Source: Diphasiastrum complanatum | Lineage: Eukaryota > Streptophyta > Lycopodiopsida > Lycopodiales > Lycopodiaceae | Length of the DNA: 64,000 nucleotides | Direction of reading: 5' to 3' | NCBI GenBank assembly: GCA_029204225.1 | Contig: CM055095.1 | Span: forward strand, 53,719,944 to 53,783,943 | In this document: one piece after another, positions 31,428 to 42,256 of the stretch | Layout of the letters: every line of letters starts with the position of its first letter | How positions within the stretch are numbered: position 1 is the stretch's first letter | Position numbers and translations under genes: made by a program | The notes under the pieces: generated by a model | Seen by the model: only the letters and a program-made list of their open reading frames with translations | Databases searched by the model: none | Told to the model about the DNA's origin: nothing

Positions 31428-32081
31428 CTATGTCGATTTGATTCTTGATACATGATCCGCCATATAATGTTGTTTGCCTTTGTGTACCACTATTCGAAAA
31501 TCAAACTCGAGCAACAAGAGTAACCATCTAGTGATTCTCCCTGTGTTGCAGGTTTTGTTGACTAGGTAGAGCAAAGGTTGATGATCAGTGTAGAATGCAA
31601 AATGAGTGGCCATAAGATGATGGCGAAACTTCTTGACCGCAAATATCATTGCCAAGGCTTCTCGCTTAGTCGTTGAATAGTTGATTTCAGCATCGTTGAG
31701 TTGTTGACTGGCGAAGCGAATAGGAAAGTCTTTCTTGTACTCACCTGGCTGGGTCATTACTGCTCCTATAGCATACTTTGATGCATTAGTATGCACATGA
31801 AACTCAATTGTCCAATTGGGAGGCCGTAAGATTTCCTCCGTCCAATGTGGATCAATTGTCAACTTGTAGATAGGACGTGCCAAATCTGCAAAGAATAGAA
31901 TGAAGATTCGGTAGTAATTGGCATGTCCCATAAATACATAGACTCCACGAATCGTTCCAAGGGGTGGAAGATCCATGATAATACATATCTTAGACAAATC
32001 AGTGGCGATCTTGTGTCTAGATACAATATGGCCCAAGATAAGACCATGTGTGACCCAAAATTGGCATTTCTCTAGGTTCAA
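31428..32081 (-). pseudogene. Ty3/gypsy RT end and RNase H
   Basis: Open 217-codon frame. NLEKCQFWVTHGLILGHIVS is the end of a gypsy RT, followed by the thumb/connection. The gypsy RNase H comes next: IRFASQQLNDAEINYSTTKR, EALAMIFAVKKFRHHL, FAFYTDHQPLLYLV, MADHVSRI. The TxxD and REAL blocks are preserved. RT catalytic YxDD is absent because the preceding block is inverted. No integrase follows; only a DDELPDA-like linker is visible before 31400. Confidence 0.8.
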
Positions 32082-32275
32082 TGATGGCTTCAGTGGCTAC
32101 AACCAAGTGAAGATTGCACCGGAGGATCAACACAAGACTGCATTTGCTACTGAATGGGATACATATGCCTACAAGGTCATGCCATTCGGTCTTTGTAATG
32201 CCCCTAGCTCTTTTCAACGCGTCATGCAAAAGGCATTCAAAGACTATTTACAGAAATTCCGGGCTCTAAGTTTCT
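32077..32275 (+). pseudogene. Inverted gypsy RT palm fragment
   Basis: On the plus strand it reads FNDGFSGYNQVKIAPEDQHK, TAFATEWDTYAYKVMPFGLC, NAPSSFQRVMQKAF. This is RT blocks 3-4 of the same kind of element, in the opposite orientation to every neighbouring pol part. It abuts the NLEKC block exactly at 32077-32081. The segment that should carry the YLDD catalytic box is missing. Confidence 0.85.
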
Positions 32276-32879
32276 CTAATGTCAGTTGATGTAGGTCTTG
32301 TAGGAGACAAGGAGACGTTTGAGATAGACGAGTTAACAGGCTTTCTATCCATCTTATGCCATACATAGACTCAGTCTTCATTTGTGCCCATAGTTTAGGA
32401 GCGGTATCAGAGGAGGAGTATTTGTTAGGTCCATAATTATGATAGACGTCTTGACTGTACGATAAGTTGGGTAGCTTGTCGGCTCTCACATTCTCGTTAT
32501 GCGGGGTATGCATCCATTCCACTACAGTAAACTCGTGCGTCAATTGATGTATGGCCAAGGCGTAGGTTTTCAATCTTCAGTCTTTTAAACGGTACCTATT
32601 GGTCATCCCATATATTAATAATTGTGAATCCCCGCACACCCTAAGATGGCTCTCTTTTGGTATCAACTTTGTTGCCATGTGTAGTCCTAGTATGACACTC
32701 TTAAATTCTATAGTGTTGTTCGTAAAATGTGTTCCCAAATATACTCCCATGCTAGCTATTTCTTCACCTTTTGGATTCGTCAAACTCGTCCCTATTGCAC
32801 CTTCTTTTGTATGATGTCTACATGCGCCATCAACTGTTAGGGTGTATACTTCTTTGTCAGATGTGATTTCCATTTTCAT
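32244..32879 (-). pseudogene. Additional RNase H domain (RVT_3/archaeal-like aRNH) of the gypsy element
   Basis: Two overlapping blocks (32577-32879 and 32244-32573, one frameshift). TLTVDGACRHHTKEGAIG, then NNTIEFKSVILGLHMA, then VCGDSQLLI supply the D-E-D residues of the second RNase H type. VEWMHTPHNENVRADKL is the C-terminal block. Such a second RNase H is known from Tat/Ogre-lineage plant gypsy elements. Here it lies between the two halves of RT, which is not the family order. Confidence 0.8.
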
Positions 32880-32910
32880 TCATCCTCTTATGTACAAGTA
32901 AGTTCCTCTT

Positions 32911-32931
32911 CCCCCCCCCCCCCCCCCCCCC
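32911..32931. repeat. Poly(C) run of 21
   Basis: Twenty-one consecutive C, flanked by CTCTT and GTC(T)n, i.e. a poly(G) purine tract on the element's coding strand. It sits at the boundary between the RT fragment and the additional RNase H. Length may be affected by sequencing. Confidence 0.9.
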
Positions 32932-33035
32932 GTCTTTTTCTTTTCTTTTTTTTTCTCTATGGTTTAAGTTGGAGGTCGAGCCCCTTTCGGGTAACAGGTG
33001 AGGTTAATTATGCCATGTCAAGAATTACCCCCAAT

Positions 33036-33596
33036 TTAATCCCCCAAAGAAATTGGTGATTCATGACCGCTCCAGCTACTCGATCCAAGACGTTCTGTGA
33101 ACGGTAAGGGAAAGTGATCCTTCCGTGTCACAGCGGAAAGTGCCTTCAGATTGACACAAATCCGCATTTTGCCATTCTTCTTGGGAACAATGACTATGGG
33201 TGACACCCATTCTGTGTGCTCGATTTCATAAATGAAATCGGCATCGAGCAACTTCTGCAACTCTTGCTTGATTAGCTCGGTGTAGTTCGGGTTGCAGCGG
33301 TAATATCGGCTCACCTTTGGCGTTGCTCCTTCGACCAAAGGTATGGTGTGTTGGACTACAGACGATGGAATTCCTTTTAAATCTTTGTAAGACCACACAA
33401 AGTAGTCTTTATACTCCATCAGTAACTTCTGCAGTTGGGTGAATTGTGAGGGCGTGAGTTGTGCTCCCACATGAACAATTTTGTCTTCATCTCCTGGCTC
33501 TGCTAGATTCATCGGTTGAGTGCGAATTGGTCCCTCATAGACTTGTTCTTCTTTTTTCTGATTTGCATCAGGTTCCCATTGCGCTTTTGGCATCAT
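33036..33596 (-). pseudogene. Ty3/gypsy reverse transcriptase N-terminal half
   Basis: RT fingers: EWVSPIVIVPKKNGKMRICV and NLKALSAVTRKDHFPLPF are canonical. Upstream are the YKDYFVWSYKDLKGI and VQHTIPL motifs of gypsy pol. After HFPLPF the frame degenerates and stops. It overlaps the preceding block with a -1-type frame change near 33593. Confidence 0.85.
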
Positions 33597-34129
33597 TCGT
33601 CAAAGGTATAACTCTTGAAGTATTCTAGCATATCATGGACTGGTGCCTTACTCGTTTCTTCCTTCAAAAGGTTGATCTTAGCACGATTGGTGAGTGATAT
33701 CTTGTGCATTGCTTCTGACATTTCTGAAGCTAATGTCGAAGCTTGGTCGAATGACCCTTGAGCATGCAATTCAGCAACTTTCTTTTTGCCTTGTATATTA
33801 TTGTTGGTTGTTGCTGTTTCTTTGCTCGTTATCTTCTGTTGAGGTTCTTTAACATTCGCCACATGGTTCCGAATGTCTTCATCCACTGTTGCTATAGCCT
33901 CTTCGGGTAAATCGCTCCACTTGATCACCTGATTGTATCTTTGCTTTTGTTGATTTTTCTTTGGTATAGGTGCTTTCGGTGGTGGCATCTTGGAGACTTT
34001 AGCATGTTGAGATTTTTGAGGCAGTTGAGCTGGTATTCGTAGAACTCCATAACGCGTAGAATCCATGTGGTGTAGGATCTGCTCATCTGTCAGCTCAGCT
34101 TCCTCGTCATAGGATAATGCATTTGCCAA
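33593..34129 (-). pseudogene. Gypsy pol spacer between protease and RT
   Basis: 178-codon open block, hydrophilic and Lys/Gln-rich, with no known domain. It begins with ANALSYDEEAELTDEQIL and ends in a short aromatic-acidic YFKSYTFDE. It is frame-shifted relative to both protease and RT. Confidence 0.6.
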
Positions 34130-35061
34130 GAAACTAAATCATCTTCAACAGATTCTGGAATAGGTTCCGGTGACAGCCATGCTACGTTTATCATGTTCAC
34201 CCCATATGAGATAGGCGTGTCAAGGGTGAATCCTCTTGGTGGTAATTCGCTGGGTTCTGAATCTAGATCTGGATCTGGATGACATGTATGCCCAGCCATA
34301 CAGTCAATAGTTGCCAATGCATCCGTCCACAACACGGTATCTGTTTGTGAATCATAATGAACACCCATTGAAGCTTTCGGACGATCAATGCTATGGTCCG
34401 TTGTGGAAGAAGTGTCATCAGCTTTGGGTGGTACAGGCTTCACCGCCCATGTGGAGGGATCCACCTTTACTGCCCGCTCTCTATTCTCAAATGTGATTTT
34501 GCCAGTCCCCCAATCATGAACTACTTGTGCAATTCGTAACCAAGGTCGTCCCAACAAAACTCGATAGGCAGTGGGTGTTTCAGGAATGTCCACCACCACA
34601 AATGTGATGACAAATTGTACCCCTGCTATCTTGACTGGAATGTCTTCTACAATCCCCTTTGGCTGCACACATGATTGATCAGCCAGTTTGATGGCGAACT
34701 TGGTAGCTTTTAGGCCTTGTAGATTCCACTTCTCATACAAAGAAGTGGAGATAAGGTTGACACTTGATCCTCCATCTACAACAGTAGCTTCTTCTCCAAA
34801 GAGTTTGTGCTTGATAGGAATAGTTATATCATGTTGCTCACTCTCCCAAGCCGCTCCCACGTCCAGAACATTGTTGGCTTTGTCAAAATCGGTGCAAAAT
34901 AATGGTTCTTTGGAAGGTATGTCTGATTCAATGTTCAACCAATCTGACAAGACACCCTTTGCTTGAGGTGCAAGTCGAAGGAACTCTCCAATAGAGATAT
35001 TCATTCTGTTGGATAAGATGCTCATCAGTAGTTCCATCCTTGGAGCTTCAGGTTCTGCCAT
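34090..35061 (-). pseudogene. Ty3/gypsy aspartic protease region
   Basis: 323 codons from an ATG. The retropepsin active site reads VVDGGSSVNLIS, with DGG in place of the usual DSG/DTG. The flap region and the plant-gypsy marker VLLGRPWLR follow. Upstream, SIGEFLRLAPQAKGVL. The protease would process Gag-Pol. Stop 34090 overlaps the next block. Confidence 0.8.
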
Positions 35062-35088
35062 ATGGAATGGTTCTTCCCGATGGTGTAG

Positions 35089-36132
35089 TCACACGTTCAC
35101 ATCTGATCTGTGTGGTGAACCTTGTGGTGCATTCGCATGTTGATCTCTTTTTGGTGCAGTGTCTTGAGGAGCTGTCGGCTGATGTGCAGCTTGAGCAGCT
35201 TCCTCCGCTTGTGATTCTTGTATCCAATGTTTGATCTTCTGATAACGTCTTTGTTCATCCTTCACATTCGGATAAGGTAATCTCACTCTTCCTGATGTTG
35301 AAGGTTGGTCAACTGGCACTGATACAGAGTGTGGTGATGATGGAGCTACCTCCTTGCGCTTTTGTGCTCGCGTAACAGCTATCACTAGAACGTTACAATA
35401 GGGAGGTCTCCTTGGTATAGTTGAGTGTGGATTTGTGCTTGGGCCTGCTGATTGAACTGCAATCCAATTCAATGGTGCGTTGGTGCTGGCTCTCAATGGA
35501 CAATTCTTGTAGCAATGTCCATATCCACACTCGCGACAAAAGGGCATATAAATTCCTTTGTTTGGACATTCTGCAATCCTATGTCCTTCTCCACATCCAT
35601 AACATCCATATAATCTGCCCCCTTGGCGTTGTAGTTGTGCAGCGTATGTGGCATAATACTCATTAATAGCAGGATCGATGAATGGTTCATCAGGTCCATA
35701 CCATTGTTGCATTTCCTGTTGGGAAAATGTTTCAGCTTCTGCCGCTGTGAGATTCACCTGGGCTGCTTGAGGATTATTTGGCCCTGGTGGTGCTGGTAGT
35801 GCCATTCTTTGTTGTTGAGGGCCTGGTCCAAGCCTTGGTGCTGCATTAGGTGCTCCTTGATGGTAAGCATAAGAGGTCTGGAATTGAGTTCTCTTTTGTT
35901 GTATGATCCGTGGGTTGTAGGGGCAATACATAGTGTCATGCGAGGATGCATTGCACAAATGACAATATCTGTGCGTCAACTTCAAATTTTGCTTCAGTAC
36001 CAGACACTCGTTGGAAGTGTGATTTTGGGTACAAATGGGACACCAAACATTGTCCCGTCGAGGATACTGCTGCTGATAAGGATCTGGTTGTGGTGCTACA
36101 GTATTTTGAAGAGCCTTAAGTTTTTGGTCCAT
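35089..36132 (-). pseudogene. Ty3/gypsy Gag C-terminal part with multiple zinc knuckles
   Basis: 347 codons from ATG 36132. Four Cys-rich units: CPICTQNHTSNEC, CHLCNASSHDTMYC, CYGCGEGHRIAEC and CRECGYGHCYKNC, all of CX2C..H..C type; a Gln/Pro-rich spacer separates the two pairs. The capsid domain of Gag is missing upstream, where the leader begins. A capsid piece of similar type exists on the plus strand at 40973. A decayed homologue of the last knuckle is at 62575-62645. Confidence 0.8.
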
Positions 36133-36139
36133 CAAATTT

Positions 36140-37889
36140 GGGCAATTCCAATCTGGGAGATCTTCTGATTGCTTGTAGAGGTACCGCTGGCATAGGAATA
36201 TTTTGATCTATTGGATTTGGCTAATTTGGTCGGATCTCTTCCACTGCTGCTTGATGTAGCTCTGGATTCTTCGTAGGTAGTATTCTACCAGATCTCAATC
36301 TCATTCACTGTTCAGGTTTGATACAATGTGAAGGTATATGGCAACAGTGGATCTTGTTCGGGTGCTGATCAGTGGTTGATGATTAGAAGGGATGAAAGGA
36401 ACACGAATAACTAACAAATTTTACAGGATGACAATTGAAATGGTTATTGAGAGATGATTGTATGGTGGCACATATTTGAATGGAGTTGATCACACACAAA
36501 AAAATGGATGTTGTAACGGTGCAGTTGGCAACAATGGTGAGTGATAGATGGCCTCGATGGTGCCGGGGCCTGGGGGACTGCACTGGCCCCCAGCACTAAA
36601 CGGTATGACTTGTATAAGATCGAATAGGTATTTTGCGAATCAAGTCACTAGTAGTATCAATAATTTTTTTGGATTTCCTTAACAGAAATCTTCGCCTGAC
36701 TGATATATGTTTTATCACAGTGTATTACCACTTTACGAAGCTCGACGAAGGTTCTTGTTGGTGAAGGATGGTTCAGCGAAAGTTCTGAAAACAATTTGGA
36801 CACGATTTGGACTGGGAACCTTCGCCACTATCCTTCTGATGGAGACTAACCTTTGCCAAGCTGCTGGGAAGTACAGATTGATGATCAGAGGGCTGGCGAA
36901 GATTAGGCGAAGATTATCATGGCGAAGAATAGTCTGGCGAAGGTTCAGAAGGCAATTTGGCACTTTTGAGAGTTGGAAACGTTTGCTGGACTAGTTATGG
37001 GTAATATTAACCTTCATCCACTTCACAGATACTTCAAAACAATGTTTTATGACTATTCTGAGCTCGACCAAGATTAATGATATACTGGCGAAGGTTTATG
37101 AAGGCTGGCGAAGGTTCAAGGGACTTAAATTTCTCTCTGAGTACTGGAAACGTTTGCCTGACCACTTATTCTTAATACTAAACTTCGTCAACTTCACTGA
37201 AGCTAGAAAACATGGAAAAGTAGCTACTGGCAAACTGGCGAAGGTTTACAATAAGTATTTTTGCAAATATTGAAGTTGGCGAGGGTTTTGATGGCAAATT
37301 CCTATTTTTGGTGAGCAAGAACCTTCGCCAGAGCTCGTACACTCAGTATTAACCTTCGCCGACCTCCATGATGGCTCTGAAGCTGAAAATGAAGTTGGGC
37401 AAAAGTTGTCTGGGGTGTTTTGGGCTACTTTGAGATTCTGGACATTTTTTACAAAGGTTTTTTCATTTTTTTGGGCTGTTTTTTGGCAATTTTGGCAAAC
37501 TAGCTGGGAAATAACCTTCGTCTGACTAGTTGTAGGTACTGATGGTGTGGCAGAACGTACTGCTAGGTGGGTGAAGGTTGGTTTGAGCAGATCAGAAAGT
37601 TATGAGCCCTGATAGGTGTTTTTGGGCTCTTTTCTGGACAGTTTTTCAAAACTACATGGTTTTTTCTGATTTTTCTGATTTTTAGGATTTATGGAAGGGA
37701 TAGGGTGCTGGGATCTGATGTTTTTCACCTCTAAATCTCCCTCCACAGATCATACAAGCAACAAATCATGAAAAAACAACAAATCTAACCTCTATTCCAC
37801 ACTAAACTACCCCCCACACATCCATTCCACAAGCAAAAATCACAAGATGAATGCATGCAAGCTAAAAAGCAAGAAAATGCTAATCTATT
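36140..37889 (-). repeat. Gypsy leader rich in GGCGAAGGTT motifs in both directions
   Basis: No convincing coding sequence. The motif (T)GGCGAAGGTT or its complement AACCTTCGCC recurs about a dozen times between 36740 and 37560. Related forms reappear at 40585-40760 ahead of the gag fragment at 40973, so it seems a family property. Confidence 0.6.
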
Positions 37890-37906
37890 CCCCGACAACG
37901 GTGCCA
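37890..37906 (-). other. Gypsy primer binding site
   Basis: Minus-strand TGGCACCGTTGTCGGGG, one base from the classic plant gypsy PBS TGGCGCCGTTGTCGGGG of Athila/Tat-type elements. It marks the 5' end of the minus-oriented element; the LTR should lie at about 37907 and beyond. Confidence 0.75.
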
Positions 37907-38177
37907 AAAAATTATAGCGGCCTTGGTTCACCTGTCACGCATAGATTCGTTCCCAAGGAAATAGTGCTTCCCTTGCGAAGTTAGCTTGCAAATCCTACTC
38001 TAACCACACCTAGATTAACCACATCTAACTATCCACCCTACTTTAACCACAAGCATGAGAAGGAAGAATAGATTACAATGGGGGAGGTGCTTACATCCTA
38101 TCCTCTCTACTCTCTTAGAAATCATTAACAACATGCAAGTAGAGAGAAGAAGCAAATGGAAAGCAAATACAAAATGC

Positions 38178-38269
<92 letters not shown>

Positions 38270-38550
38270 CAAGGATGTTCAAATCTCATTTGGGCATAAT
38301 CTCCTCCTCCTATTGAACATGGAAATATGGTACAAAGGGTGCCTTTTTATGGATGGGAAAGGCCCTTGCCCCTTTCTCCTGTTGGTTAATTACAATGGCA
38401 AGGATCCTAATCCAAGCCTCCTATACTAACACAAAATGAATCTAGTGGTTCTAGAAAAGCACAAGGGCACTCACATGATTCATGTGAGTTCTAATTTGGG
38501 CCCTTTTAGCTTTTTTATTAACAACTTGACTTAGGGCCTCTAATGTCATT
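37907..38550 (-). repeat. Probable gypsy 5' LTR (outer end not defined)
   Basis: Sequence beyond the PBS, expected to be LTR. It includes the (GA)n run. No second copy occurs in the window, so boundaries are inferred. Confidence 0.35.
38181..38267. repeat. (GA)n microsatellite, about 87 bp
   Basis: Uninterrupted GA dinucleotides, inside the presumed gypsy LTR. They create spurious Arg-Glu and Leu-Ser ORFs. Confidence 0.95.
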
Positions 38551-38926
38551 TTAGAGTTTTAGGCCCCTAGTCACTTATTCCTAATTCTACAAGTTCTACA
38601 AAACCAAATTGCGTGCTCATTGCGTTGGGCTTATACACGTAGGAAGCCAGTGCCCTCGCACTTATTGCTCTACATGTACAGTGTACTGTGGTGAGGCCCA
38701 CTAAGTGCCCAACAACGAATGATAAGCAGAGGCCACGTGTCATATTGTCCAATTTTTGTCAAAAAGTCTCTTTTTTGTAAAAATAGCAGTATTATATTTG
38801 TAACTTTTGCCAAAACCTTTGTTGAAACTTTTGAGGGTTCTATTCATAGTAAGTTACCATTTTTGAATTCAAGGAATGTTAATTTTGTCAGATCTAGAAA
38901 AATATCTATTTTTACCCTCGCCAAAC

Positions 38927-39231
38927 TGTCAGAAATGGTGAACTCTTGCAACTTTGCCGCGCCGCGAAAGTCAACGTGCCTTGACTCGAAGGTCGAACGA
39001 TTCGTGAAGATCAAACAATTCGCGAAAGTCAACATGCTTCCAGGACAAACAAAGGACGAACCATTCGCGAACCATTCGCGAAAATCAAAAATGCCTCTAG
39101 GACCGCAAAAACCGCAAAGCGACGCAAAACGAAAAGAAACGAAAGAAACAAAAGGAAATCTTTCGCACTGCCAACTGGCAGCTCAACGGGCTTGGAGTCT
39201 TAAACTTCATGCCCAACTGAAATGGGTAGTA
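38927..39231 (+). repeat. Copia-7 5' LTR, truncated
   Basis: It begins TGTCAGAAATGGTGAA and parallels 39806-40110, with several small indels and substitutions, including a local GAACCATTCGC duplication. It ends where internal sequence starts. Confidence 0.75.
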
Positions 39232-39805
39232 TTGACAAAATGGCAAATCGAATCCTATAGTATCTGAAGGCTACCCAAAATATGAGATGACCTACAGAGA
39301 TGAAAACGAAAGAAAAGGATTCGAGTTGCACCACTACAGTGATGTAAGCTGGGCGACTGCAAAGATGACAACAAGTCCATAACTGGAGGATGTACCATAG
39401 CGTGCAGAGTTGCAATCAGTTGGATATGCAAAAAGCAAACCTTGGTAGCTCAATCTTCTTGCGAAGCTGAATATGTCGCAGTTTCAAAGGTGGCGAACGA
39501 GGAAGTGTGGTTATAGATGATGCTGGAGGCAATCGAGATACTACAAGGAGGACCATGCACGATGATGATGGACTCTCAGAGTGCCATTTATCTATCCCAG
39601 GATCCTGTCTCAAAGACAAAACACATACCTCTGAAGTACCATCACATTCGAGATTTAATCTCAAAATGAGAGCTCCAGGTCCAGTACATAAAATCTGAAG
39701 ACATGATTGCAGATCTACTCACGAAGCCGCTCGACAAGCCACTCTTCACCAAACAAAGAAAGACAATTGGATTAAACATGCAAAGCTGCAAGGTTCAAGA
39801 GGGAG
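39232..39805 (+). pseudogene. Copia-7 RNase H remnant
   Basis: In shifting frames it reads GFELHHYSDVSWA, ITGGCTIACRVAISWICKKQ, LVAQSSCEAEYVAVSK, MDSQSAIYLSQDPVSKTKHI and MIADLLTKPLDKPLF. This is the copia RNase H from its first Asp to the DLLTKPL end. PPT AGAGGGAG precedes the LTR at 39806. Everything from PBS through RT has been deleted. Many frameshifts. Confidence 0.8.
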
Positions 39806-40492
39806 TGTCAGAAATGGTGAAACTTTACCGCGACGCGAAAGCCAACGTGCCTTGACTCGAAGGTCAAACGATTCGTGAAGATCAGACAATTAGCGAAAGC
39901 CTAACGTGCTTCCAGGACAAACGAAGGACGAACCATTCGCGAAAATCAAACATGCCTCTAGGATCGCAAAAACCGCAAAGTGACCAAAAACAAAAAGAAA
40001 CGAAAGAAATGAAAGAGAATCTTTCGCGTTGGTAGTTGGTAGCTCAACAGGCTTGGAGTCTTAAATATCACGCCCAGCTGAAACGGGCAGTAACAATGGA
40101 GAGTAATTGATTAGCTGATTAGCGTTAACTACTCTTGTAATTCTTTGGTTTAGCTATCTTGTAAACTCCACACAATGGAGATAAAAACTATATTTCTGGA
40201 TTATAATGGATACAGAAAGATACAGTGAGAAGTAGCAAGTAGAGTAGAAAAAGAAAAAGAAGAGAAACAAAACAGTTGTGTATGAAAGTCTGCCAACGAG
40301 CAGAATGCAGCAAAAGAGCAGAGCGTCAACCGCCAACGAGCGAGACACTGACCATCTCGCTCTAAAAATTAAACTAATAAATTGATTGCTCTATTTTGTG
40401 CATCTCCTCGTCTTCCGTTGTCTTGATTGCTAGAATGAAATGTGTTCTGTGATGTGTAGTTGTGTGTCTAGGTTCCTATAAGCTTCCGCACA
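39806..40492 (+). repeat. Copia-7 3' LTR
   Basis: It starts TGTCAGAAATGG right after the PPT. The end ...TTCCGCACA near 40492 is a guess from TG...CA. It contains TTCGCGAA-type palindromes. Confidence 0.65.
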
Positions 40493-40972
40493 AAAGAAAG
40501 TTCAAAGAAACAAAATCGTTTGCGACAACGAACCAAATCCGTTCACGACACAAACTACAAAAGCCCTATTTTTGTGCATAAAGAACCTTCACCGGTTTTA
40601 CCCTAGCCTTATCTAAAACGGATTCACTATCTGAGAGTTCGACGAAAGTTAGTTTTACCAAATTTGTCAAAAACTAGCCTGATCAGAGATCTTTTATCCA
40701 AAATAACATTGAAGAACCTTCGCTGAGTCAACCTTCATCCAAAAAACATTCGCCAATACTATTTTTAGGTTTTGATTTTCCAGATCAAGTCTGGGTCAAA
40801 TTTTGAAAAATTCTGTTACAATTTGTTTCTGATTCTAAGAATTCATCATTCTTAGAAGTGTCTATCGCCTGATCATAGATCTTATTCCAAAAATCAGAAA
40901 TCTGATTATTGTCAAGTGAAAGAAATTTTGCAGATCTGAACTGAGATAGATTCTGATAGAAAATCACCATAG
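40493..40972 (+). other. Leader-like fragment before gypsy gag
   Basis: No ORF of its own. It carries ACCTTCGCTG, CCTTCACC, ACATTCGCC and GACGAAAGTT variants of the motif seen in the gypsy leader at 36.7-37.6 kb, so it probably belongs to a relative of that element. Confidence 0.45.
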
Positions 40973-41237
40973 TTGGATCTACCCAAGTACAATGGATTAT
41001 CTGATCCAGTCAGACTTCTCCAAATATATGCAGAATCTTGTGAAGTTTATGGCAAACTTTTTTCTCAAGATAAACTTAAGCTATTTCCAATGGCTTTAAC
41101 GGGTGCAGCACAAGATTGGTATTATAATCAAGATGAAACTGAGCGTACAGATTGGAAAACTATCAAACGAGCCCTTATCACACAGTTCAAACCTCGGAAA
41201 GTTTATGGAAGACCCTTTCCTACTTCTAAGTCAAATC
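40973..41237 (+). pseudogene. Ty3/gypsy Gag capsid N-terminal fragment
   Basis: DLPKYNGLSDPVRLLQIYAE, then LFPMALTGAAQDWYYNQ and WKTIKRALITQFKP: the retrotransposon Gag capsid fold (L...L.G.A..WY). It is cut at about 41237 by the LTR of Copia-8. It may be the same family as the minus-strand gypsy, whose own capsid part is missing. Confidence 0.75.
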
Positions 41238-41242
41238 ACACG

Positions 41243-42238
41243 TGTGGATGCAAGATCAACAACAAAAATGACATTCCACATACTAGAAATCAAGACATCT
41301 TGAGAAATACACATGAGATGGACATAAAATCAAAAGCGATGAACTCTCCACATAAAATGAGAATAGATACTTTCTCCATGATGGTACTACTAGTTATAGC
41401 TGCTAAAATGTCATTTGGTCAATTTCCCTAAACTTGCCTTGAATGGTAACTTCTTGGTACTTCATCAAAATACCTAGAAATTCTAGTCTAGATGCAATGC
41501 ATGAAATCTAGCCAATTAGAATGGGTCCAAATCCGACATCATCCATTTATCTACTTGCCAAAAATAGTACAAACACTATTTAGGCCTTTATTAGACAAAT
41601 ATAAATATATCTCTAAGTTGAAATTGTTGAATTCACACATGTGGGACGCCCTACACATGTACTTTTGATCTCCTAAGCCCAATAATACCATAAAGATCAG
41701 ACTAGCATTGATTGACAATAGGAAAGCTGATCATACAAGAAATATTATTGTGTTAAAAGCAAGATCTGTCAACAAAACATGAAACTAAGCACAATAAATG
41801 CCTCAACTCGGCTAGAGAGAGCATATGAAAGTACAAAACTCGAGTAGAGAGAGAGGGCACAAAGAGCTTAGTCTCCAAATTTGCATTACACACAAATTTC
41901 ATCATCTTCTCAATGAGAGTACATCACATATATATAGACCCATGGACTCTCCTCCTACTTTGAGTTGAATTGGAGTTATGAATCCACCTCTCAAGCTATC
42001 TAGACTTATTCAAGCCACCTCACTATGTCTAATTGTGCCACCTAGTCTTTTCATGCATTAAATGTGGCAAGCAAAGTACAAATGGCAATTCCTATGGTAG
42101 CTCGAGTTTCTACTTCTACCTACCTTGAATATTTTATTCTAAGATGGGTCTTTACTAAGCCAAAAGAGCTTAATTCATCTTTGGCATTTTTAGGACCCCT
42201 ACTTACAACATTAGATAGATTTTTCCAATATTTTGACA
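41243..42238 (-). repeat. Copia-8 3' LTR
   Basis: On the minus strand it starts TGTCAAAATATTGG next to the PPT (ATTTTCAGGAGGAG, 42239-42252). The outer end at about 41243 is inferred from TG and the loss of gag reading. Positions from about 41735 to 42238 match 45262-45770 at roughly 97-98% by eye. It contains ATTCACACATGTGGG near 41630. Confidence 0.75.
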
Positions 42239-42256
42239 CTCCTCCTGAAAATGTAT

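Noticed and set aside
32911-32931. Central polypurine tract function for poly(C)21
   Set aside because: A pure homopolymer at a rearrangement junction is more simply a slippage or sequencing feature; no evidence of priming.
38015-38429. ORFs made of Arg-Glu or Leu-Ser repeats across 38181-38267 (and near 63573-63782)
   Set aside because: They are translations of (GA)n microsatellites.
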